The position numbers and the translations under genes were made by a program. Of a stretch of 9,946 nt of DNA, positions 5,842-9,946 are shown piece after piece. Under the pieces are notes generated by a model. The model had not been told where the DNA came from. It made no database searches and worked only from the letters and a program-made list of their open reading frames with translations. This DNA comes from an uncultured Oscillospiraceae bacterium. GTDB lineage: Bacteria > Bacillota > Clostridia > Oscillospirales > Acutalibacteraceae. Every line of letters starts with the position of its first letter. Within the stretch, counting starts at the first letter, position 1. The stretch spans positions 1-9,946 of the forward strand of contig CABSLJ010000086.1 in the NCBI GenBank assembly GCA_902478455.1, written 5' to 3'.

Positions 5842-6300
5842 ATGAGTGAGTATTGGCAGTGCCTGTACGCCTTTATCGGCTGTGTGGGCTTTTGCGTCAT
5901 TTTTAATATCCGCGGGCTGGACATGCTTTTTGCGCCGCTCGGCGGCGCGCTTGGCTGGTTTGTTTATCTGCTGCTGAAGGACTACGGCGGGGATATCTTC
6001 ATCTTCTTTCTCGCGACCGTCGCCATCACCATTTATGCCGAGGCCATGGCCAGAGCGCGCAAAACGCCGGTGACCGGCTACCTTTTGGTGGCGCTGCTCC
6101 CTCTGGTGCCCGGCGGCGGCATTTATTACACCATGGAATACTGCATCAACGGGGACACGGCCAATTTTGTCCAGACGGGACTGCATACCTTCGGCGTGGC
6201 CGGCGCGCTCGCCGTGGGCGTGCTGCTGGTGTCCTCGGTCGTGCGTCTGTGGACCACCGTCCGCCGTTCGATGAAGGAAAAACGGAGCGAAGCGTCGTGA
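5842..6300 (+). CDS. ThrE/YjjB-like exporter subunit, smaller component (DUF3815 type)
   Basis: The 152-residue integral membrane protein has about five hydrophobic stretches (around residues 5-23, 27-45, 50-68, 75-95 and 112-135) and a basic C-terminal tail. The LLPLVPGGGIYYTM segment near residue 85 is the hallmark of the ThrE C-terminal domain family. It pairs with the preceding gene to make the complete exporter; both halves are needed in the known split systems (YjjP/YjjB in E. coli). Start ATG 5842 is preceded by AGGGGGA at 5827-5833, eight bases away, and the 20-base gap from the upstream stop indicates one operon. The actual substrate (threonine and serine, or a dicarboxylate) cannot be read from the sequence. 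Confidence 0.87.
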   Translation: MSEYWQCLYAFIGCVGFCVIFNIRGLDMLFAPLGGALGWFVYLLLKDYGGDIFIFFLATVAITIYAEAMARARKTPVTGYLLVALLPLVPGGGIYYTMEYCINGDTANFVQTGLHTFGVAGALAVGVLLVSSVVRLWTTVRRSMKEKRSEAS

Positions 6301-6320
6301 AAATACAGAAAAGACGGGAT

Positions 6321-6374
6321 GCCTGCCTTGCAAAATACGCCGGATGTCCCCGGCTTCCGATTGATCCGGCAGGC
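6321..6374 (+). promoter_or_regulatory. Nested inverted repeats in the spacer before the MATE gene
   Basis: GCCTGCC (6321-6327) and GGCAGGC (6368-6374) form a perfect seven-base-pair outer stem enclosing an inner stem GCCGG/CCGGC (6339-6343 and 6350-6354). Further CCGG copies at 6366-6369 and 6381-6384 would allow alternative pairings. This may be a folded mRNA leader of the efflux gene; no named riboswitch class (including the guanidine classes sometimes linked to efflux genes) was recognised. No promoter or T-tract terminator is evident in this 129-base spacer. Confidence 0.35.
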
Positions 6375-6429
6375 TTCTCTCCGGCTTTCACCGACCGAAT
6401 CCCAATTGTTTGGAAAGGAAAAAATCCCT

Positions 6430-7830
6430 ATGCAGCAATCCGATTGGACTGTGCGGCATACCGACCGCAAAGAGGTCCGCACCCTTTATTTCCGTTATCT
6501 CATCCCGACGGTTGTAGGCATGGTGGCCCACAGCTGCTACTGTCTGGCGGATGTCTTCTTTGTCGGCATGGCACAGGGGGAAAACGGTCTGGCGGCCCTC
6601 AATGTGGCCCTGCCCATCTTCACCATTTACACCACCGTCAGCGTCAGCATCGGCGTGGGCGCTTCCACCACCATTTCCATCCTGCGTGGCTCGGGGGAAA
6701 CGAAGGAGCAGGACAAGGTCTTTACCCAGGCGTTTCTGCTGACGCTGCTGATCGGAATTTTATTTTCAGCGGTTGGGACCTTCTTCCTCGGCGAACTGGC
6801 CGACTTTTTCGGCGCGACTCCCCTCATCCGCCAGAGCGTGATTGATTATCTCCAGCCGATCAGCATCGGCTCCTTTATCTATCTGCTTTCGAGCGCGCTG
6901 AGTATCATCGTGCGCGGAGACGGCAATCCCCGGCTGGTGATGGTGGCCGGCACCGTGGGCAATCTGACGAACATTGCGCTCGATTATGTCTTTGTCATGC
7001 GCATGGGGATGGGCATCTTCGGCGCGGGACTGGCGACCATCATCGGCCCGTGCGTGACGGCGGGCTTTCTGAGCCTGCATTTTCTTTTAAAGCGCAATGA
7101 AATCCGCTTTACCCGGCGTTTTTTTTCCCCGAAGCTATTGGCCCGCACCCTCAAGAACGGCCTAGGTTCCGGCGTGCTGGAGATTTCCTCCGGCGTGGTG
7201 ATTCTGCTTTTCAACCTCGTGCTGCTGCGCGTCAGCGGAGAGGCGGCGGTGGCCGTGTTTTCCATCATTTCCAACATCGGCTACGTCGCCAAGGGGATTT
7301 TCGGCGGCATGGCGCAGGCCGCTCAGCCGATCATCAGCGTCAGCTTCGGCGCGGGATGGCTGGGCCGAATGCGCCTGGTAAACCGCTACGCCCTTGTGAC
7401 GTCCGCGGTCTTTTCCCTGGTGGTCTACGGGGTCCTCTGGCTCTTCCCCGGAAGCATCATCGGCGCCTTTGTCTCGCCCAGTCCGGAAATTTTGGAGATG
7501 GGCATCCCCGCCGTGCTGCTGTATTTTTCCTCGCTCCCCTTCACCGGCCTGAACACGGTGCTGATGTATTATTTTCAGTCGACCGAACATGTCAAGCTGA
7601 GCGCCTGCATCGCAGCGCTGCGCGGGGTGGTGCTGGTGGCGGCGGCGCTCCAGCTGTTTTCCGCCTGGTGGGGGCTTACCGGCGTGTGGCTTTCCCTGCT
7701 GGCGGCCGAGGCGATCACCTTTTTGATCTTTTATCCGCTCTCCCTTGCCGGCGACAGACGGCTGCTGCAAAAGAGCCGGAGGGCGTCCCACGGGGAACGG
7801 AAGCCTTCAGAAGAGACGGCGGACGAATGA
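6430..7830 (+). CDS. MATE-family multidrug/cation antiporter
   Basis: The 466-residue polytopic membrane protein has the length and the roughly twelve hydrophobic segments of MATE transporters, which export cationic drugs or metabolites using a sodium or proton gradient. Family features include the early YLIPTVVGMVAHSCYCLADVF helix, the GENGLAALNVALPIF second helix, the conserved GVGASTTISI segment and, in the second half, the GGMAQAAQPIISVSFGAG motif that mirrors it. Start ATG 6430 has AAAGGAA at 6414-6420 ten bases upstream; the in-frame ATG at 6319 would add a hydrophilic, non-conserved 37-residue extension and has no good site. The gene follows the exporter pair on the same strand after 129 bases and could share its transcript. 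The substrate cannot be assigned. Confidence 0.9.
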   Translation: MQQSDWTVRHTDRKEVRTLYFRYLIPTVVGMVAHSCYCLADVFFVGMAQGENGLAALNVALPIFTIYTTVSVSIGVGASTTISILRGSGETKEQDKVFTQAFLLTLLIGILFSAVGTFFLGELADFFGATPLIRQSVIDYLQPISIGSFIYLLSSALSIIVRGDGNPRLVMVAGTVGNLTNIALDYVFVMRMGMGIFGAGLATIIGPCVTAGFLSLHFLLKRNEIRFTRRFFSPKLLARTLKNGLGSGVLEISSGVVILLFNLVLLRVSGEAAVAVFSIISNIGYVAKGIFGGMAQAAQPIISVSFGAGWLGRMRLVNRYALVTSAVFSLVVYGVLWLFPGSIIGAFVSPSPEILEMGIPAVLLYFSSLPFTGLNTVLMYYFQSTEHVKLSACIAALRGVVLVAAALQLFSAWWGLTGVWLSLLAAEAITFLIFYPLSLAGDRRLLQKSRRASHGERKPSEETADE

Positions 7831-7879
7831 GCAGCCCTACAAAAATACAAAGGATTTGTCCGGCAGGATTGTGAAAGAA

Positions 7880-7907
7880 AAAACAAAAAGTATTTGCTTT
7901 TTGTTTT
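7880..7907. repeat. AT-rich perfect inverted repeat over the fba -35 region
   Basis: AAAACAAAAAG (7880-7890) and CTTTTTGTTTT (7897-7907) are exact reverse complements separated by TATTTG. The -35 hexamer of the fba promoter lies across the loop and right arm. The repeat could be an operator, or a weak A/T terminator for the MATE gene; its position over the promoter favours the former. Confidence 0.6.
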
Positions 7908-7922
7908 GGGCTATTCTATAAT
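7894..7922 (+). promoter_or_regulatory. Sigma-A promoter of fba
   Basis: TTGCTT (7894-7899) is followed after exactly 17 bases by a perfect TATAAT (7917-7922). Transcription should begin near 7929, leaving a leader of about 80 bases before fba. This is the best promoter in the window, as expected for a glycolytic gene. Confidence 0.88.
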
Positions 7923-7994
7923 GAAAAAAGAAACAATCCGGCCAAAAGCGGGGGGCGCCGGCAAATCGGGCCGCCCGGCGAATCAATGCGATAT

Positions 7995-8000
7995 GGGAGG
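7995..8000 (+). promoter_or_regulatory. Ribosome binding site fixing the fba start
   Basis: GGGAGG lies ten bases before ATG 8011. The earlier in-frame start near 7894 lies inside the promoter, upstream of the predicted transcription start, so 8011 is the real start. Confidence 0.85.
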
Positions 8001-8010
8001 AATAAAAACA

Positions 8011-8874
8011 ATGTTGGTTTCTGCGAAGGATATGCTCCAAAAGGCAAAGGAAGGCAAATACGCGGTCGGCCAGTTCAACATCAACAATCTGGAATGGACC
8101 AAGGCGATTCTGCAGACGGCGCAGGAGAACAATTCCCCTGTGATTCTGGGCGTCTCCGAGGGCGCCGGCAAATATATGTGCGGCTACAAGACGATCGTCG
8201 GCATGGTAAACGGCATGCTCGAGGGTCTTAAAATCACGGTTCCCGTGGCCCTCCACCTCGACCACGGCAGCTACAACGCCGCGCTGGAGACCATTGAGGC
8301 GGGCTTCTCCTCCGTTATGTTCGACGGTTCCCATTACGCCATCGACGAGAACATTGAGAAAACCAAGGAAATCATCCGCATCGCCGGTGAAAAGGGCATC
8401 TCGGTCGAGGCCGAGGTCGGCGCCATCGGCGGCGAGGAAGACGGCGTAGTAGGCAGCGGCGAGGTAGCCGATCCCGCCGAGTGCAAGATGATCGCCGAGC
8501 TGGGCGTCACTATGCTGGCCGCCGGCATCGGCAACATCCACGGCAAATATCCGGCCAACTGGAAGGGCCTTGATTTTGACGTGCTCGCAAAGATTCAGGA
8601 AGCCACCCCCGGCATGCCCTTGGTACTGCACGGCGGCACCGGCATTCCCGCGGATATGATCAAGAAGGCCATTTCTCTGGGCGTATCGAAAATCAATGTC
8701 AACACCGAATGCCAGCTCTCCTTTGCCGAGGCCACCCGCAAGTACATTGAGGCGGGCAAGGACCTCGAAGGCAAGGGCTTTGACCCCAGAAAGCTGCTCG
8801 CCCCCGGCGCGGAGGCCATCAAGGCCACCGTCAAGGAGAAGATGGAGCTCTTTGGTTCGGTGAACAAGGCGTAA
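8011..8874 (+). CDS. fba: Class II fructose-1,6-bisphosphate aldolase
   Basis: This zinc enzyme of glycolysis and gluconeogenesis splits fructose-1,6-bisphosphate into dihydroxyacetone phosphate and glyceraldehyde-3-phosphate. The 287 residues fit the family (about 285-290). The start MLVSAKDMLQKAKEGKYAVG is the classic N-terminus. LHLDHGS holds the catalytic Asp84 and the metal ligand His85. The other two zinc ligands are His177 (GNIHGKYP) and His207 (VLHGGTG). The NVNTE motif near the end binds the phosphate. The gene has its own strong promoter at 7894-7922 and is followed by two hairpins, so it is probably a single-gene transcript with constitutive high expression. An AT-rich inverted repeat over the -35 element may add control. 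Class II tagatose or ketose aldolases are related, but the overall match favours Fba. Confidence 0.95.
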   Translation: MLVSAKDMLQKAKEGKYAVGQFNINNLEWTKAILQTAQENNSPVILGVSEGAGKYMCGYKTIVGMVNGMLEGLKITVPVALHLDHGSYNAALETIEAGFSSVMFDGSHYAIDENIEKTKEIIRIAGEKGISVEAEVGAIGGEEDGVVGSGEVADPAECKMIAELGVTMLAAGIGNIHGKYPANWKGLDFDVLAKIQEATPGMPLVLHGGTGIPADMIKKAISLGVSKINVNTECQLSFAEATRKYIEAGKDLEGKGFDPRKLLAPGAEAIKATVKEKMELFGSVNKA

Positions 8875-8889
8875 CGCGCATTCCGCTTT

Positions 8890-8906
8890 GCGGACGGCGC
8901 GTCCGC
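8890..8906 (+). other. GC hairpin after fba
   Basis: GCGGAC (8890-8895) pairs with GTCCGC (8901-8906) around a five-base loop, 16 bases after the fba stop. It lacks a T run of its own, so it probably protects the 3' end or helps the terminator that follows. Confidence 0.6.
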
Positions 8907-8924
8907 GCAACAGCTGATTTTTGG

Positions 8925-8953
8925 AAACGCCCTGTGACGAACAGGGCGTTTTT
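8925..8953 (+). terminator. Intrinsic terminator after fba
   Basis: AAACGCCCTGT (8925-8935) pairs perfectly with ACAGGGCGTTT (8941-8951) across a five-base loop (GACGA), followed by further T residues. It should end fba transcription; the kinase gene downstream begins only 45 bases later, so it needs read-through or a promoter not seen here. Confidence 0.92.
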
Positions 8954-8997
8954 CTGTGAACCCGGGGAAATCGGGGGAACCGGAGGGAAAGGACCGC

Positions 8998-9849
8998 ATG
9001 AACAGACAGAAAAGAATCGCCGCCATTCATGATATTTCCGGCTTCGGCAAGTGCTCGCTGACGGTGGCCCTGCCCATTCTCTCCGCCTCGGGGACAGAGG
9101 CCTGCGCCCTGCCGACGGCGGTGCTCTCCACCCACACCGGAGGGCTCTCCGGTTACACCTACCGCGACCTGACCGAGGACCTCCTTCCCTTCGCACGGCA
9201 CTGGAAATCGCTCGGGCTGCACTTTGACGCGCTGTACAGCGGCTTCCTCGGCTCCTACGAACAGATCGACGAGGTGCGGGAAATCTTCCGTCTGCTGGGG
9301 GATGCGGACACGCTTCTGATGGTCGACCCCGCCATGGCGGACAACGGCGCGCTGTACCGGGTCTATTCGGACGAGATGGCGCGGGGCATGACCCGGCTGT
9401 GCGCAGAGGCCGACCTGATCGTTCCCAACATGACCGAGGCCGCGATGCTGCTGGGCTTCTCCTACCGGGAGGGCCCCTACACGCCCGGCGAGATTGAGCG
9501 GGTGCTCAGCGACCTTTGCGCCATGGGGCCCAGGCAGGCGGTGCTGACGGGCGTGTGGTTCGAACCTTCCAGGGTGGGCGCGGCCTGCTATGACCGCGAG
9601 ACGAAAGAGCTGCACTACGCCTTTTCCGAGAAAATCGGCGGAATGTACCACGGCACGGGGGATGTGTTCGCAAGCGTGCTGCTTGCCGGCCTGATGCGCT
9701 CCCTACCGCTGCGGGAAGCCGTGGAGCTCGCCGTCGGCTTTACCCGGGACGCCATCGAACGAACCTACCGCGCGGGGACGGACGTCCGCTTCGGCGTCAA
9801 CTTCGAGGAGTGCCTGCCCGGCCTCATCCGCCGGCTGGGCCTGCTGTAA
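8998..9849 (+). CDS. pdxK: Pyridoxal/pyridoxamine kinase
   Basis: The enzyme phosphorylates vitamin B6 vitamers with ATP to supply pyridoxal phosphate, the cofactor of aminotransferases such as DapL. The 283-residue ribokinase-fold protein has the N-terminal IHDISGFGKCSLTVALPIL segment and an LSTHTGG substrate-binding loop. DPAMADNG and VPNMTEAAMLLG follow, and the anion-hole/catalytic GTGD motif has its base at Asp222. It resembles the PdxK/PdxY-type kinases common in Clostridia, annotated as pyridoxamine kinase. Start ATG 8998 is preceded by GGAGGG (8982-8987), ten bases away, and by AAAGGA nearer the start. A GTG at 8956 would add 14 residues and begin just past the fba terminator, so it is less likely. 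The related enzyme HMP(-P) kinase ThiD is the main alternative but fits the motifs less well. Confidence 0.9.
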   Translation: MNRQKRIAAIHDISGFGKCSLTVALPILSASGTEACALPTAVLSTHTGGLSGYTYRDLTEDLLPFARHWKSLGLHFDALYSGFLGSYEQIDEVREIFRLLGDADTLLMVDPAMADNGALYRVYSDEMARGMTRLCAEADLIVPNMTEAAMLLGFSYREGPYTPGEIERVLSDLCAMGPRQAVLTGVWFEPSRVGAACYDRETKELHYAFSEKIGGMYHGTGDVFASVLLAGLMRSLPLREAVELAVGFTRDAIERTYRAGTDVRFGVNFEECLPGLIRRLGLL

Positions 9850-9946
9850 GGGGAAGAGCGGCCGTTGCGGCGCGGGCATGGTTGTGAGCCGGCCTGACCG
9901 GGACCCTCATGTAACACAAGAAATGCGCGCCGGGGACGCCCTTCTT
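9850..9946. other. Trailing spacer, nothing assigned
   Basis: These 97 bases contain no credible gene. The final 29 bases run from AAGAA to TTCTT with GC-rich sequence between (GCGCGCC...CGCCC), so a hairpin may begin here, but the window ends before any T tract can be judged. Confidence 0.5.

Noticed and set aside
6319..6429. N-terminal extension of the MATE protein
   Set aside because: It is non-hydrophobic, unlike MATE N-termini, has no ribosome binding site and overlaps a foldable spacer; ATG 6430 has a good site.
7894..8010. N-terminal extension of the aldolase
   Set aside because: It begins inside the promoter, upstream of the predicted transcription start, and the family N-terminus begins at ATG 8011 with its own ribosome binding site.
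7837..9651. Very long open frame on the minus strand (about 600 codons) opposite fba and the kinase gene
   Set aside because: It is a shadow in G+C-rich DNA: it covers two well-identified plus-strand genes and their terminator, has low-complexity composition and matches no family.

Overview
The window looks like a chromosomal segment of a G+C-rich, spore-former-lineage Clostridia bacterium (Oscillospiraceae/Ruminococcaceae-like; this placement is inference). The reasons are clear Shine-Dalgarno sequences, a clostridial-type ammonia-dependent NAD synthetase, LL-diaminopimelate aminotransferase (DapL), a split ThrE-type exporter, class II aldolase, and a cluster of sequences matching the Spo0A-binding box. 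All convincing genes lie on the + strand, and no rRNA, tRNA, CRISPR array or intact mobile element is visible.

Region 1 (1-3887) is a compact biosynthetic operon: the 3' end of a diaminopimelate-epimerase-like gene, pyrG (CTP synthase), nadE (NAD synthetase) and dapL. The dapF/pyrG and nadE/dapL pairs overlap by four bases and pyrG/nadE are 38 bases apart, so co-transcription is likely. A strong intrinsic terminator closes it. The dapF-like and dapL genes bracket the operon and belong to the same lysine/peptidoglycan branch. The visible dapF tail lacks a readable catalytic Cys motif.

Region 2 (3888-4502) is over 600 bases without a convincing gene. Its core (4081-4200) is only about 33% G+C, against roughly 55-65% in the genes. 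It carries five Spo0A-box-like sequences in two helically phased groups facing opposite ways, two of them perfect TGTCGAA matches, plus a possible sigma-H-like promoter and short direct repeats. This is the most interesting part of the window. The next gene is a small protein resembling the DUF6514 family.

Region 3 (4809-7830) starts with a probable sigma-A promoter and a ~60-base leader made of a GC hairpin and an intrinsic terminator, before the two-gene ThrE/YjjPB-like exporter. A MATE-family efflux protein follows after a 129-base spacer that can fold.

Region 4 (7831-9946) has a very good sigma-A promoter overlapping an 11-bp AT-rich inverted repeat, then fba (class II fructose-bisphosphate aldolase), two hairpins including a terminator, and a pyridoxal/pyridoxamine kinase. 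The last 97 bases hold no recognisable gene.
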